Of a stretch of 64,000 nt of DNA, positions 29,001 through 44,000 are shown one piece after another; within the stretch, counting starts at the first letter, position 1, and every line of letters starts with the position of its first letter. The notes beneath the pieces are model-generated. The model was not told where the DNA came from. It was given only the letters and a program-made list of their open reading frames with translations, and did no database searches. Location: the NCBI GenBank assembly GCA_014549065.1, contig JACDOX010000008.1, positions 4,102,308 to 4,166,307 of the forward strand. Direction: 5' to 3'. The DNA comes from Cardinalis cardinalis. Lineage: Eukaryota; Chordata; Aves; Passeriformes; Cardinalidae. A program made the position numbers and the translations under genes.

Positions 29001-32000
29001 AGCTTGCGGGGATGGCACAATGACTGATGTGCCCAGGTCTGGGGATGGAAGTGCCTCTGCACAAATGTGACTTGTATGGGTATTCCTCCAATGTGTTGAC
29101 AGTAATGTTGGTCCCCTGCTTTCCTCTTTCATAATGGAGAAAGAATCAGTGCCATCTTTTAACTGCTCAAGACTATTCAAGGTCCTGGGTGGCATGGCTG
29201 TGTCCCTTGGCTTCAGTATGGACTACTAGTGAATTCATATGGTTTTAACTTCACATTTAGACCTTACAAATCAGGCCAGTGACTTGTATGTGTGCCTGCA
29301 TGCTAAATATTCTGTAACCCATTGAATTAGTACTGTATGCCTAACATGTCTGTATTCATATAAACAGGATGAAAAATGCCCCAAGGATGGGAAATACATC
29401 CTTCTCTCCCAGACTTAGGCATTCCAATGTCAATTCCATCTAATTTGCATGGTTCAAATGCAGCGGGTAGGGGTGGTGGGAAGCCCTGGAGAGTATTTGA
29501 TATTTATTTGGCATCTTTGGCACTGGGACTGAAACACAGCCAATGTAATCATCACTCTTAAAATAAAGCTTAATATAAACCAATGTTGTAGAGACCAGGG
29601 ATGTATTCCCCCACTGCGCTTCTATAAACCAGCAGGCTTGCTTCCTAATGTTCCCCAAACTTTGTATATTTCTCAGCTTTCNATAGAGGCCTTTCTGGTG
29701 GAATTTTTCACTGCCCAGCTCTTCACACAGTCATCACATTGATTTATTTTCCACTCCAATGTCAGCAGCCCAGTTGTAAGGGGGGAAAATTAAATATTTT
29801 AGCAGGCTGTCCTTGGTAAGGCAAAAGACTGCTACCACCCAAATACTCTGCCATGATTAAATTCAGATAACTGCTCTGGTTTAATTTTCTATATGCCTCA
29901 GCTAGACTAAGCATGTACCCCAAACAACATGTGTCAAGGTTTTCCAACTCAACAGGGCATGATGGGACCTTTTAAATTTTTTTTAAAAAAGTAATTTCAG
30001 GGAAATTTTGATATTTATATAAAAATTGTATCAGTACATATTTCATGTGTGTTTGTGGAGTTGGGAAGCTGTCTCTATGCAGTGAGTCCAGCTTCCCAAG
30101 AGTCCCAAGGTGAGGAATATCCTGAGTTCTCTCTTCAGGAATTGGCTTCTGATGGTGTGAACAGGTGTATTCTTTGCTGAGTAAAAAATGGCTGGACCCA
30201 GAGAGCGGCTGGTGGCCAGTCACAAGTGNTGTTCCCCAGGGCTCATTATTGGAGCCAGCCCTGTTTAATATCACCTTCAACAACCTGGACAGGGGGGGAT
30301 TGAGTGCCCCCTTATCCCACCAAGTTGTGTGGGAGTGGAGAGGGCCCTGTAGAAGGGCGAGAGGGATCTGGACAGGTTGGATCAGTGGGCNGAGGCCATT
30401 GTATGATGTTCAGCAGAGGGAAGTGCCCGATCCTGCGCTTGGCTCACAACAGCCCCAGGCAGTGCTACAGGCTGGGGGTGAGTGACTGGAATGCTGCCCA
30501 GCAGAAAAGGATCTGAGAGCTGGTCTGCAGCAGCTGAGCATGAGCCAGAGAGTGCCCAGGCAGCCAGTACATACAGACATACAGAATGCATCTTTAGTAT
30601 CAATATTAAAATTGAGGACCAAAGGAAGAGAAGAGCCTTTCCAAAGTGTCCAGGACTAAAAAAGCTTAACAGTGATAGTCTTAAGGAGCTCAGACTTCCT
30701 TAGGGTATTGAAAGAAAAAAAAAAGGTTGGAAGTTCATTTTGTAAAATCTGAGTATCTCTATAGGGACAAAGNCTCTGCAGGCCCCTAAGTCTAGCAGGG
30801 AAGAATGTGATTAACTGAATATAAACAAACTTGTGATCAAAATTTCTTTAAAGCGAGGGCAGTTCTGAGCCAGAGTGAAGCCATGAGGGACGTGACTGAT
30901 TCCCTCTCTCTAAAGCTTTCATCTTAGACCTGATATGTTTCAGAAGGACTTGCTTTAGTCAGACCTGAGTTATGGTCCCAAGAATAATTTGATTCACATT
31001 CTGTGACTATGATACAAAGGAAATCAGATTAGATTACCCTGCTACCTTCAGTCTGAATCTGGATATGTGAGTGAAAACTTCTGTGTTTGCTGAGTGTCTT
31101 TGCAATTAATATCCATATTAGCTTTTTGGTTTTTTGTGAGGGGGGCGGGGGGAGGAGGAGAGAATGGGATGATGAGGGAGAAGCATGGGGAGAAATTAGA
31201 GGTTGGCATTTGAAATACTACATAGAGCTGTGCTAAGTTGCCCCCCAAAACAATGTAGTAGCAGGAAAGTGAGGCAGTAGCTTGGATTCTTTCAGGCCAT
31301 GTAAACAAAACCTGATAAGACATGTTTTTTTTTAAACTGGGCATGCTTAAAACAACCTTGTAATCCCTTATAGGTCTTGTCTTGTTTAAGGAAGTTCAAA
31401 GCTATTGGCTTTAATTGAGTTACTTTTGCTTTACAATAATGTAAATAATGTAAATGAGATGAGAACTTCCCTTCCTCATGGCTCTGGTTTATATTACAGC
31501 ATAATAGCCAAATAGACTTCATTTATAGTTTAGAAACAGAAAATCTCTGGTAAAATTCATTCTTAATTTTAAGTTTATGTTATAACTCCAAGACCCATCT
31601 TGTTACTGTATGTTTTCAAAGTAATTAAGGGAGCAATTGTAGAGAATTGGTTTATTAGCCAGTACATTGTATCCTTACTGAAAAAAAAAAAAGTGAGTAT
31701 TGTATAATAGGAGCAGCACTTAAAAATTTAGACTTAGCTTTAGTACATTTTAGTCTATTTTTAATTCTGATATATAACAGAGGACCTAAATTAAACTAGC
31801 TCATAGGGAATCCCAGCCTGGGTTTCCGTTATCTGAGAAATTCTCTTTGGTCCCTGCCAATTCAGAAATTAGTTTTAGTTGCCAAAATGTGTGCATTATG
31901 GCTTGCTACATTATCAGCAAACATATTACTGCCCTGTGGAATTTGAGGTAAATGGGCAGCTTACAACAACCACCCTTATCATGTAATACAGCAGCTATCA

Positions 32001-35000
32001 GTCCCTTAATTTAAAGTTGCCACTTATACCCATGTAATAGCCCCAAAAAGTACTCCAGAAAATGGCCCTGAGGTTCCATTTCATGCTNTAGTTGTGCAGT
32101 TTGAAGCAGGCAAGCACAGCTTAGCAGATCTCCAGGGTGTTCTGAAGCCAATCCACGTTTTAATAAAGATTGACACTTTTAAACAGTGCAGGGAAGTTGA
32201 TGCTCAGCTCCTATTGCATTTGAATTGAAGTTTGTATCCAACTTCCCTTTGTCCTCTTGTGGAAATTCTAGCCTAATTAAAGATACAGGAGAGTTCATGT
32301 AAGAGGAGGGTCTTTGAACAGTCAGTGAGGAATGAAAGGATGCGATTTTTAACCTTCTAAATTATTTATCCTACAATCTTCAGAAAAATTGTGTTCAGAA
32401 TAATGTTTTATATACAACTTAGCCTGAAGAGAGAAAGAAAACTGGCCTGTAAAGNGGAGATAACTTTTAACTGTAAAGGAATTATGCATTTCCCATAATT
32501 AATTTGGACTGGGTAATACCCTTTTGTTTAGTCTGAACACAGCTTAGTTTTTTGTTGGCTTCTTGATTCCTTGGCTACAGGAAAGGAGGAATAATAAAAC
32601 AAATACAGGATCCTTTTGCAATTCCATTATAGTAATCCTTGGAATCCTCTGATTCAAACCATGTTTCACTGTTACAGACCAACTTTAGGCAGCTGTGAAG
32701 AACAACAAAATGAGAGTAATAAATGGAAGCCGAGNAAGAACAATTTTGAATTTTACCTCAGTTTGTTAAACTCATTGTTTTCTATGCTTAGTGCTGGCAC
32801 TTTGGTGGTCATCATCAATGCTGTCATGGGCTTTGACTGGACGGGTCAGTCACACTCCATGCATTATTTATTCAGCAACAGCACCAAGCAGGGTATNTAT
32901 ATCCTTGCAAAATACTTACAAGTCATACAAATGTACAGCTCTAACTCCTTTAGACATCCTGACCACAAACAAATCTTTTGTGTGTGTTGGGAATGAAAGC
33001 TGGACTAATTAATTTTCTTTACTCTGTAGCATTTGTTACCAGCTTCTTGTCCATCAGTGTTCTTTCATCCTGGAATAGGTCCCTCTNGTTTATAGGCTCT
33101 GCAGTCCAGCTAGATAGTGGGCTGATCTTACTGCCCTTACGTCTCGCCTCAGCTGCTAATGTTGCTACATAAAGTTTGTNGTACAAAAGAATAGCTTTTC
33201 TAAGTCTTCAAAACAGGTACCTGATGGATACTTCAGAGATTGCAGCCTGTGCAGTGGGGCTGAAAGTGTTCAGGGAGCAAAGAACAGCTTTGGTAGGAAT
33301 GGACTTCAATTTATTTAGTAAAATGTCGTGGCACATACTACACTTTGCACAGTTCTATGGAGCATAATGTGATGGCACACTGTACATGGCTCTTTAGGGA
33401 AGTCACATCCCACATTTGCTGCTCTTGTATACTTTAGCCTCTACTTCCCTGCTCCTTCACACTGAGCTAACTGCTCCTTTCCCAAGGGGCCTCAAGGGCT
33501 GACAAGCATTACAGACTGTGTGCACAGTGCATATTCAAGCTGCCTATTTGATATTTTGGCAGTCATTCTCCAGCTTTCAGTGCAGCTTAAAAAGTGTATG
33601 TTCATGGTTTTGCACAGCCTCTTTGTGTTCTTCAGTGACACCAGATGATGTGAAGGCATTCTGTAGAGGTGTGCCTCATCTGGAAGATAGCATTGTTAGA
33701 AGTTGCTGTACCTTAACACACATATCTCCAAGTGTAAGTGACCTAAGAAATAAATATTCTGCTATAAGGGAGCTCTTAGAACATTATACAGAAGGAGGAG
33801 GAAGAGCCTACTTGGAGAAGACTGTATACTTGATGTCAACAAACTTTTAAGAAAGCTGGTTTGCTGTCTTAGTCTGTTAATGACAGACCATGCTTTTCTT
33901 CACTTTTGGAATATTGGGGGGCTTATGCTGCATAATTGAGCTGAACTTCCTGGCTTTTGTACAAAAGCAGTCCAGCAACAGCAGGTTACATTTGGAAAAT
34001 CAGTTTACACAGACCTCCTTTCTCGCTAGTGCTCATTCTTTAGGACTGACTGTTTTGCCACAGAGTGCTGAAGAGGAACAGTTAGGCAGAAAAGTAAGTA
34101 CAGCTGTAATGCAGTCAACATGAGAAGGCTGTCTTCATTTTGGTAGTTCTTACTGTGGCTTACAAGGCTGCTACAGCACTGAAGCAAGGTGCTGGAATTC
34201 AGTGACTTTTAGCGTGATTGGAGTTAGAGCAAGAGATGTTGGAAATTGAGAATGTACAGGACAGCTTTGTTCTGTCTTGATTTTTCTGATTCCTTTATGC
34301 TCTGAATGAGAGGTGGCCCAATAAATGAAGTTTGTATCTGAGGGCTGATTTACGTCTCTTGAAATAGCATGGGGAGGAAGTGGAGGGGCAATCCCCTGGA
34401 ACACTGCCAAGTGTGTGCTCACAGGGCAATTAGAGCCCGCCTTGTCTGAGCTGACCTGGCAGGCATGGCTGGTGCCATGGCACATCAGCAAAGCTAGATG
34501 GCCTAGCAGTGCTGTGTAGTTGCATTTATTCATGTTTCATGGGTGGTGCCTAAGTGCCTTTCACGGGCAGTGGTCTAAGTCATGGTAGTTAAATACAGTA
34601 CTGTAACNTAATCCTTCTGTAGTGTATCATGGAATTTCATGAGCCAGGGATATATGGCCACCCTGAGATGATGGGGATCCTTCCTGTGCTGGCATTCTGG
34701 GTGATAACCAGAGATAGCAGGCAACCAGCCATCTCAGGAAGTGCAGTCCTGCTAAGCCAACCAACAGAAAGTGGTAAAAACAGAGAAATGGCTGTATCTT
34801 CCTTTTTCCTAAAGTCANAGCCATTAAACTAATTCCTTTTACTTTATTAGCATGCTGCAGTTTTCAGCATGAGCTCTCAGCGTGTTTGTAATGGCAAAGA
34901 TTGATTTAGTGTCACCTCATGAGTCAACGTATTTGTATTAGCCTGTGAATGTCCCTCGTTTTCTTTGTGGAAGTGCTGAAGAGAGCCATGTTGCCTTTCT

Positions 35001-38000
35001 TGATAACTCATAAAAGCTCCTCCTTGGTGTGCCCCTGGAAAAGAGGCACTTTAAAATCCTGCTTCTGAGTGCCTCTTCAGTAGTGAAAAGCTCTTGTCTG
35101 TTGTCTTTCTGCTGTTGGTTCTAGGATGCTCTGCTATTTTCTCCATTTCTGCCTCTCCAGTTGTGGGCTTTCAGTAAACGAGGGCAAGCCAAGGTGTGAN
35201 CAAGGGCAGTCTCACATGCAAAAGCTCGGGTTTTATCCTTCTGTTTCAGCAAAGGCAGAGTATTGCCCCTGGCAATACAGAACTCCTCTGAGCCTGTTGG
35301 AAACATGCTCATCTTCAAATGATAGCCAGCTTCTTTCCAAAAGGGAGAGAGACCAATAGCTATGGTAATAAATGCCATAAAGACAAGACACAGGATGTGT
35401 TTCTGTTCTCTCCTGTCATCCTGGTCAATGCATGCAGTTTAGAAAATCAGGACAATTCCTTAACTTGCGGGGGTGGGGAGGAATTTTGCAATTTTTGTTT
35501 GTCTATAGGTGATTCCTGGTGCTTGCCTGGTATTTTGGTTCCCCAGCTAAGGCAGACTTACTCCTAACCCCTTCTTACTCCTACACAGTGGTTATTCCAT
35601 TGTACATTGACCAGNTGCTGTGACTGAATGCCAGCCTGCCTCTCAGTTGAGAATTAAATGAAGAAAACAGTTTCAAGTAAAACCCTGGGAAAAATGTTAC
35701 ACAGTTTATCTACCTCTCTATTCTGTGTGTTTACTTGTTACAAGGATTCCTNTATCTCTGGATAGGAGCTACCTTTCTAATTTCTATCCTTGTTTGTAAA
35801 AGCCACCAGAAGAGGTTAATGAGGAACTCAGTTCTTCGCTTAAACTCCAGTTCTTGCTTTCTGCATGCTGCAGAGTCCTCCTCACAAATGATTTAATTTA
35901 CCATAGNGGTACCATGTGTGAGGGGGTATTTTTCAGACTGTGTAGCTGCATTTTAAAGGCAAAACTTGTCACACGAGCAAGTCAAAAGAATTCTCTCTCT
36001 CCTAGTTCCCAACAAAAAACCCCCAAACTTCAGTGACTATATAAGTATAGATTCTACTAGTTTCTGAAACAAGGTCAACAGCAGTCTTGGAGAACATTTT
36101 ATAGGGTACTCGGGTTCATGTTTCTCCATCAGCTAGAATGCTCCAAACTCACACCAGGGTCTGGCTGCCTGCAGTAGGCAACTGTTCCTCTCTCCTTCCT
36201 GGGGAAGGAATTTATGCAGCAGCTGGATATGTTTACTGGAGTAAGTCAGAGCAATCAGTGCCAGTGTGGCATGTCTGACTACCTATCCACTAATTTCCAT
36301 GCACTAAAATGCTTTATTCTTGGAGGAAAAAAAGGTTCAGGCCTCAGCCTCATTTCAGCTTTCTCTGTTGGCATGCTCATCATATGGAGAAAAGACAGAC
36401 TAGCTTAGAAAGAGTGTCTTCCCTGTTTCTCAGTATCCCTGAGGAATAACCCCCTTTCCCACTGCTTCTGCAGAGCACCAGACACTGCTTAAATGGTATG
36501 ACATAACAGTAGTGTTCAGTGATGGCAGGAGGTTGACAGGCAGCATTCTGTATTTGTGTGTCTACAGCTGTTGCTCTTCCTTGTTTTTTTTTCCTTTTCC
36601 TCTCTGATATTATTGTTGTCTACAGAAGGAAAATATGAGTCAAATAGCATCAAACTTGTAACACCACAATGATTAAGAAATGAAACAAACTGAAGTTGCC
36701 AGCTTTGTAGTACTGCTTTTAATGGATTTGTGGTTTTTATCTTCTGTGAAACTCTTATGTGTAAATCAGGTATGTGAAAAGGATGAAAAATGCAGAAAAT
36801 ACAGCAGAGGAGTTCAGATTATGTAAACAGATACAGGGAGAAGAATATTGTATCTTGCCAAGGACATTTTCAAATAATGAATGTGTCTTGCATTAAATTA
36901 ATTTGTTCCCTTTTTGAAGCTAGATGTTACTGTCACAGAAACTACCACAACAGCTGACACTCATGGATCTCTTGCTGGTAAGANAATGGGAGCCCAAGGG
37001 CCAAAAGGACCAAGGATATTGTCTCTTGCCCTCTAATGAGGATCATTCTGGGATTAGGCAGAGTTTCAGCTACTGGTGTGAGGAGAACCACAGCTACTGA
37101 TGGTATCTCTTGGCAATTCACTTGTTAATGCTAAAGGTCATTTCTAGAAAAAGTTCATCTATCTCAAAAGAGCTCAGCTAAAAGGAGGGGATTGGAAGAC
37201 CTGTGCTTTTTGCTTNCTTTGAACACGGCATAGCACTTGCCTGATTCACTGAGCAGCTCTTGCTCCTCAACATGTGCTTGACAGTGTTGGTGTGAGCACC
37301 CCTTGTTGGGGGCCTTCTTCTCTTCCAGGTTCTCTGAGCCAGACCCCAGCCACACGCTAGAGGAGCGAGTGGTNCACTGGTATTTCAGCCAGCTGGACAA
37401 CAACAGCAGCAATGACATCAACAAGCGGGAGCTAAAGCCTTTCAAACGTTATGTGAAGAAGAAAGCCAAGCCCAAGAAATGTGCCCGGCGTTTCACTGAC
37501 TACTGTGACCTCAACAAGGANAAGTCCATCTCGCTTCAGGAGCTGAAAGGGTGTTTGGGAGTCAGCAAGGAAGGAGGTGAGTGCCTTTTCTTCTTCATTG
37601 CATGACAGTAAAAACTGACAAACAAACTTGACAAATAAAAACTGAGTTACAGCAAATTCAGAACTACATTTTCTCCCAGCTATTTCAAAACTGCCACACG
37701 TTGTGTGAGCAAATGAGTGGGATTAGCATACTGCCATGCAAATGTAGCTTGTTACTTGTGTTATGGCTCCATCTTCTATGCCCTATCACAGACCTCTGTG
37801 CTAAGCACTATACAGAAACAAGACAATAGATAAGAGTTCTTGGCCAGACTTATTCCTCACTTATTCTGTTTGTACTGTTGATGTCTTCCTGTAGTTAAGA
37901 TCAGGTCCCTTCTGAGTAATACCGTGCTAACAAGATTCTGTTGTCTCAGCCATGCAGGTTGGATGATGTATGAGCCAGCACAGACCCAGGCGTTCTCNGG

Positions 38001-41000
38001 AGACCCTGTTTACTAACAGAAAATAATATTTATTTTCATTGCTAAATTCAGCATGCAGGAGAGTGGATGATGCAAAGAGAACAACTCAGAAAGNAAGCAC
38101 AGGGCTGTACTGTCGCCCTTTTTCAAACTTAAATTGTACTTTGAGATTGGTAGAGAAATAAGGCATGTGAATAACCTATTTTCCTTTCTGTTTGGTGTCT
38201 GAGCAATCAACCCACCCTCCTGCCTTTTCTTCCTTTTTTCATCTTCACCTCATCATCTGTTGGGACCCGAACCAAACTGATATTTTTGGAAATTTTAGGA
38301 ATTGAAACAGTTCAACCCAAATTCAATAATTATCAGTCATTCTTGACTGTGGGCAGACTTGCTTGGCAAACAGGGAGATTCCAGGGGACTAATTTCCTGT
38401 GCAGGTGTTTTGGCTTTGCAGCTGTTGTTGTATGTGTCATGGTAGTTGGGAAGGGTGGATAGGTGTTTTTTCTCCCATCCTTATCTTTCCTTAGTCCTTT
38501 TCTCAGGTTTAGCACGAGTGGGAAGGGAGTCAGTACATTTGGATGTTGGGAAGTCGCATTTTCTAAGTGCTTTGCAAACATCTTAGTTACCATAATAAGC
38601 ATATAGCATTACTTGTCAGCTGTGAGAAGCATTCAGCTTCCCTAGCCCTGTGGATNTGTTTTTTTAGTCATCAGTACCTTACTGAGGAATAACATACCAA
38701 AATAGCAATCCTTAATTTTATTACCTTCCCTATAAGACGAATATGCCAAATGAGTTTTATTGCTATTTGGCCTGGAATAAGACTCTCTGGAATCTGCTGC
38801 CCTGGCCAACTGAATGTTCAAAATTTACTTTATGGAAAGGGAAAAAAATCAAAGGGAGAGAAGAAAGAAAATGTGAAGCTTTGAGCCCATGTGAAGGGGA
38901 AAGAAGGCAGCATGATATTGTTGTGAGTGCCTGATTGTCCAGCTGTTTGCTGAGAACATATCTCTGACCTTTCATGGTTTCTTCTGTTGTATGAGGACAG
39001 GACTTTTGTCAAAAAGGGGCTCTCTGATCTTATTCTGTCATACAGCTCCACGTACCTACTACAAACCTGATAAGCCTTGAGGATCAAAGATAAAGGGATA
39101 AGTTAAAGGATGCTGAGGACTAAAAAGCAGGGCAGGGGGCAGTGCAGACAGCAGGTACTAACATGGAAGAAAGGAGTGAGTGAGAGTGCTCTAGAGGTGC
39201 AGTAAACAAGTTTGTAATGCATCTTTTTTAAGAAGTCATGAAGTTGTGAGGTGGTAGATGACATATTTTCTATGCTTTCTATTCATAAGAACTACTAAAT
39301 TTAGAAACAGTCAGTATCTTTGCCTTTGACATGGTTCTCCACAAATCCTCTCTACACTGGAGAGAGATGGTTGGTTTATTAGGAGGATAAGGATTTGGTT
39401 GGATGGTCACATCCAGAGGGTAGAGGTCAACATCTCAGAATCCTGATGGACATCAGGGACAAGTGGTGTCCCTTGGGATTCATACTGGACCAGTGTTATT
39501 TAATATCTTCATTAATGACATAGTGGAATTGAGTGCACCCTCAGCAAATTAGCAGATGACACCAAGCTGAGTGGTGCAGTTTCCATGCCTGAATAATGGG
39601 ATGCCATCCAGAGGGGCATGGACAAGCTCAAGAAGTGGCCCCATGGGAATCTCATAAGGTTTAAGACAACCAAGGGCAAGGTCCTGCACGTGGTTAAGGG
39701 CAATCCCCAAATATCAACACAGACTATAGATGAACAGATCCGAGCAGCCCTGCCCAGAGGGGCTTGGGGGTGCTGCTGGGTGAGAGGCTGGACGTGACCC
39801 AGCCATGGGCACTCCCAGCCCAGAGAGCCAAACGTGTCCTGGGCTGNATCCAGAGCAGCGTGGGCAGCAGGGCCAGGGAGGGGATTCTGCCCCTCTGCTC
39901 TGCTCTGCTGAGGCCCCACCTGCAGNGCTGCATCAGCTCTGGGTGCCAGCACAGGAAAGACATGGACCTGCTGGAGGGAGTCCAGAGGAGGCCACCAAGA
40001 TGATTAGAGGGACAGAGCATCTCTACTGTGAGGAAAGGCTGAGAGCACTGGGATTGTTCACCCTGTAAGAGAAGGCTTGGGGTGACCCAACTGTGGCCTT
40101 TCAGTACCTGAAGGAAGCCTGTAAGAAAGAGGGAGAAGGACTTTTTACGAGAGCACAGAGTGACAGGACAAGGGGAAATAACCTCAAACTGAAACAGAGT
40201 AAATTTAATTAGATGTGAGAAAAATATTCTTTACTGTGAGGGTGGTGAGAGCTGGAACAGGTTGCCCAGAGAAGCTGTGGATGCCTCATTACTGGGAGTG
40301 TTCAGGGCCAGGTTGGATGGGGCTCTGAATAGCTTGGTTTAGTGAAAAGTGTCCTTCCCCATGTCAGGGGGGTTGGAACAAGATTAATTTTAAGGTGCCT
40401 TCCAACCCAAACCATTCTATGATTCTGCCATCTTCCCCTTTCTCTAACTTTCCTTTATCTGGATCATAGGTCCATGTAGTCAGTCCCTGTATTTTGCTGT
40501 CTGTTTCTTTCTCTGTACTGTGGCCTCCAAAGATCTGCTGGGGCTGAGGTCACTGTGGGTTCAAGCCAAGAGCTAGCTGGAAACATTTTTCATGAGGTAC
40601 TTTCAGTTGTAAACTGCTAGTCAGAGAAAGACAGAACTTTTCATGGAAATGTTTCTGTTTCAAAAAAAGCTTTGTTTGAAAGGTTCTTCAGGTCTAGCTT
40701 TGATGAGGAGGGGTTGGAGGGAGGCAAGGAAGGTTAAAATTTCCCCTTGATATATTTCATTACAAGTGAACTTAGCTCAGATGTTCCAAATCCTGTTTGG
40801 GTGTCCAGTAGCACAAGGACTAAACTGAAGTGGGTCATCATTCCAGGTGAATATGCCTCTTGCTTGGCAAATTGAACATTTGTAATAGTTTTGAAAATAA
40901 AACATAATACAAATTTTGTAGTATTTGGGATTCTGAAGAAAACAGATATTAAGTGTTCTGCATTTTTGTCAGTGTTTTGCTTTTTTTCGTGGCCAGTTCC

Positions 41001-44000
41001 ATCCAAACGTGAAAATAGAGCTGCTTAAAGGAAGCATAGAGCATAGATGACATACTACTGTTACATGCTTCTCAGGACCTTGAGAGTCCAAATAAGATTT
41101 ATATGTGGGGATTCAGCTGGGATATTTGTAAGGACAAACCTGAATCGTAGCTCTTTCCAGCTTAAAATTAAATCTGTTCGAGATGCATAGTTGTGTCTGT
41201 CTTCCCTTCCTCAGCAATCTCTTCATGCCTGTGGCTACCTAACATGTGGGTACTGCCAACCAGTGGTTCTCCAGTGAGGAAGTAAGCTGCCCAGTCTATC
41301 AGAAACCCTTTCCTTTTCCATTCTTATGGTGACCCAAAAAGCTGCTGGCAAATCTGCCAGTTTTGGTGGCCACTTTGCTCAGCTCTTGTCCCTCTCTTTA
41401 AGCCAGACTTGTTTTTATCAGGGGCTATGTACATGGAAGAATGCCTTGGATCTCAAAGTGGTGTGGCCACATAAAAGAGTCAGCCTTTGAGTGTTTGCAG
41501 AAGCCTGCAAGTGGCTTCTTAAACTGGGGCAGAACAAGCAGGCAGGGCTTTTAGCTTGGAGTATGCCAGAAACAGTCTTTGCCATCACTTGGTCTAAGAT
41601 TGTCTGTTTGAGGAATTGTGGAAGGAAAGCAGACTGATTTACAGCCTGTTAAATGTTAGCATTCCTCAGTGTAGTCTGCACAGCCTGAGTTAAGGGGGGA
41701 ACCATCTGCGATCAAACAATAAATGTATCTCTCTGCATTAGTCAAAAGGCAGGATCCTTGAGAGGAGATTGGCACATATTGTAAAGCTTTGCTGGAAAGT
41801 TACTAGACCCAGGATTAATTGGAGTTCAGTTAATCAGGGCTGTAGAGCCTAGTGAGGCTTATGCTAGTTGTGCTGGCTGCAAAATGTTGGAGTTGAGTTT
41901 TACCTCTATATTCTTCCAAGTTCAAGTGACAAAGTCAGCATTTTGTGCCTGCCCAAAGAGGAGCTAAGGGAATAAGCAGCAAAGAAATGTCCCTCTGCCA
42001 GCTGACGGGAAGTTCCCTNCTGCCAGCTCAGATCCTGTGATTGCTTTGCCGTCCAAGAGTTTGTCAGATGGTAGGTGTTGGGCATGCTTCACAGGACATG
42101 AGGATGTCTGAGGTGGAACCCAGCCACCAAGAGCCAGTCCAGAAACAGGATTGAAATGTCTTAATTAAAAAGTGTATGTGTGTGTAATTAAACAGAATGT
42201 CACTTTCTANTGAATCTGAGGAAATGTTAGAGAAAGAAGGAAAAGTAGACAGACAATCTGAACAGCAGGTTTCATTCAGTGATGTTTTGGACCTTTCTTA
42301 TTGCTGTCTTCAGAAGTAACTGCATGCCTGGGAGGCTGGGAATGAGTTGCTCTATATCATTACTGTACAAGTCGTTGTGTGAGAGAAGGTAGCAAAGAGC
42401 AATCACCTGGGAAAGGCCTCTGGACCAGTGATGATAGAAAATAACAATCGTGAGTGGTCATGAGAAAACTGTAACCAGGTAATGACTGAATTAAAAAGGA
42501 ATTTCAAAGTACATTTATGTGCTATTAGATTAGAATCAAAGGAGCTGTACTCGTTCAGTGCTGTTTTGTTTGTCTTGTTAAGATACTCCCCTCTGGAGCT
42601 TTGTAGAGGTGCTATAATTTGCCTTTAATCTTGACAAAAGTAAGTGATAGTATGAATCAGGACATCAGTATTGTGTTGAGAACACAAGATAAGGCTGTTT
42701 CTCTTCCCAGAAGGTGAAAGGTTTGCTCAGTATGTCTGAAGAACAGTAATTTCCTATGAAAAGCTGCTGGGGTTTCCTTGGGGCTTTTTCTTTGAAAGAC
42801 ATCTAGCCTAATCCAGTGTGACTAGAACTGTTAGCCAAGAGAGTGTACTTGTGAGGATGAGCAAATACTCAGCTTTATGAAACTTGCTACATGATGGGAT
42901 GTTACCTATTATGCCCAAGGGCTTCCCAGCTATATGTTAGTAACCCATGGTCACCACCTGCCATATTCCTTCCTCTCCGGTGTGTCAGCAGCGCCGAGTT
43001 ACTGTGGCAGGGTTTTGCCTTTGCCAGGTACACATGGCTGGCCTGGTTGGTATGGCAGGCAGGCAGCTGAGGGCAGTGCTGTCTGCCCCCAGAGGAGATG
43101 AGCAGCAGCAGGGGATGAGCCCCAGCGCAGTTTCCCACACGGCTGCACAGGGCCATGTGCAGCAGTGGTTCAGTTCATACCAGCCATGGCACAGAGGGAT
43201 GCTCCTGCCTTCTGTACACACCAGCCTGGAGATCCCCACCTCTTTCCAAAGACAGACAGTGCTCCCTCAGCTCTTTCCAAAGATGGGTTGTGCTCACGCA
43301 CAGCACTGTGCTGCAGGCTTACCTGCACTGTGGCAAAGGTGAGAGGGTTCTTTTGGATGCCCTCTGGCTTCCCCAGGCTGCCAGCCAGGGCAGTGATGCA
43401 CAGCCTGGCAGTGCCCTGCNGGGCCCTGGCAGCCACCCATGAAGGGCCCAGGCTGTGAGTGCCAGTCAGCCCGGGCAGATGCTCTGGCCCTGGCAGTGGA
43501 GCCTCTGCCTACGGCAGCAGAGCCGTGTTTGAGGGTTCTGCTGATCCCGGCAGGGCAGGTGGCTATACCGGGCCGGTGTTCGGGGTCTGGGAGTAACTTC
43601 CTGTGCTCACACAGTTTCTTATTAATGTTCTCTGAAGCCAATAGGCTGTGCTTTGTGACCCATTTCAACCTTGGCCGCTGACACCTTTTCTCCCTCTGGC
43701 TTTTTCTTCTCAGCAGCTGCATTCCTATCTTAGAGCCCAGCCTCCTGCCCCTTGGGGCTTCCTGCACCTCGATCCTGCCCTCTGAGCTTCTGCCCATCTT
43801 GTTCCTACACAGAGCAGCATGTGCAGTAGAGTACTTGATGTGCAGAGCGAGCTGTGCATCAGGTCATGTGCATGCACAAATCAAAGTCATGGAGGGTGGC
43901 ACCAGGCTTACTGCTGCTGGCTGGGAGCAGGAGCTCCCATTTTCAGCTCGCCCCTCCTCTGACATCAGAGAAGCAGCTCACAGNAAGTGTGACATGCTTT

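Larger units (their letters stand above)
28270..37328 (+). other. SMOC1 intron, 9.1 kb
   Basis: This intron lies between the first EC-domain exon and the EF-hand exon. It contains a SINE-like fragment at 28588-28680 and a CR1 fragment at 30190-30565. Long AT-rich stretches such as 31.5-33.2 kb show no recognisable repeat and may deserve a conservation check. Confidence 0.82.

Noticed and set aside
39724..40068. Open frames of about 80-100 codons on both strands at 39.7-40.1 kb
   Set aside because: They fall within the CR1 3' region and are LINE remnants.
43294..43797. 167-codon minus-strand open frame in an SMOC1 intron
   Set aside because: It lies in GC-rich DNA with overlapping frames on both strands, has no recognisable domain, and includes an unresolved base.
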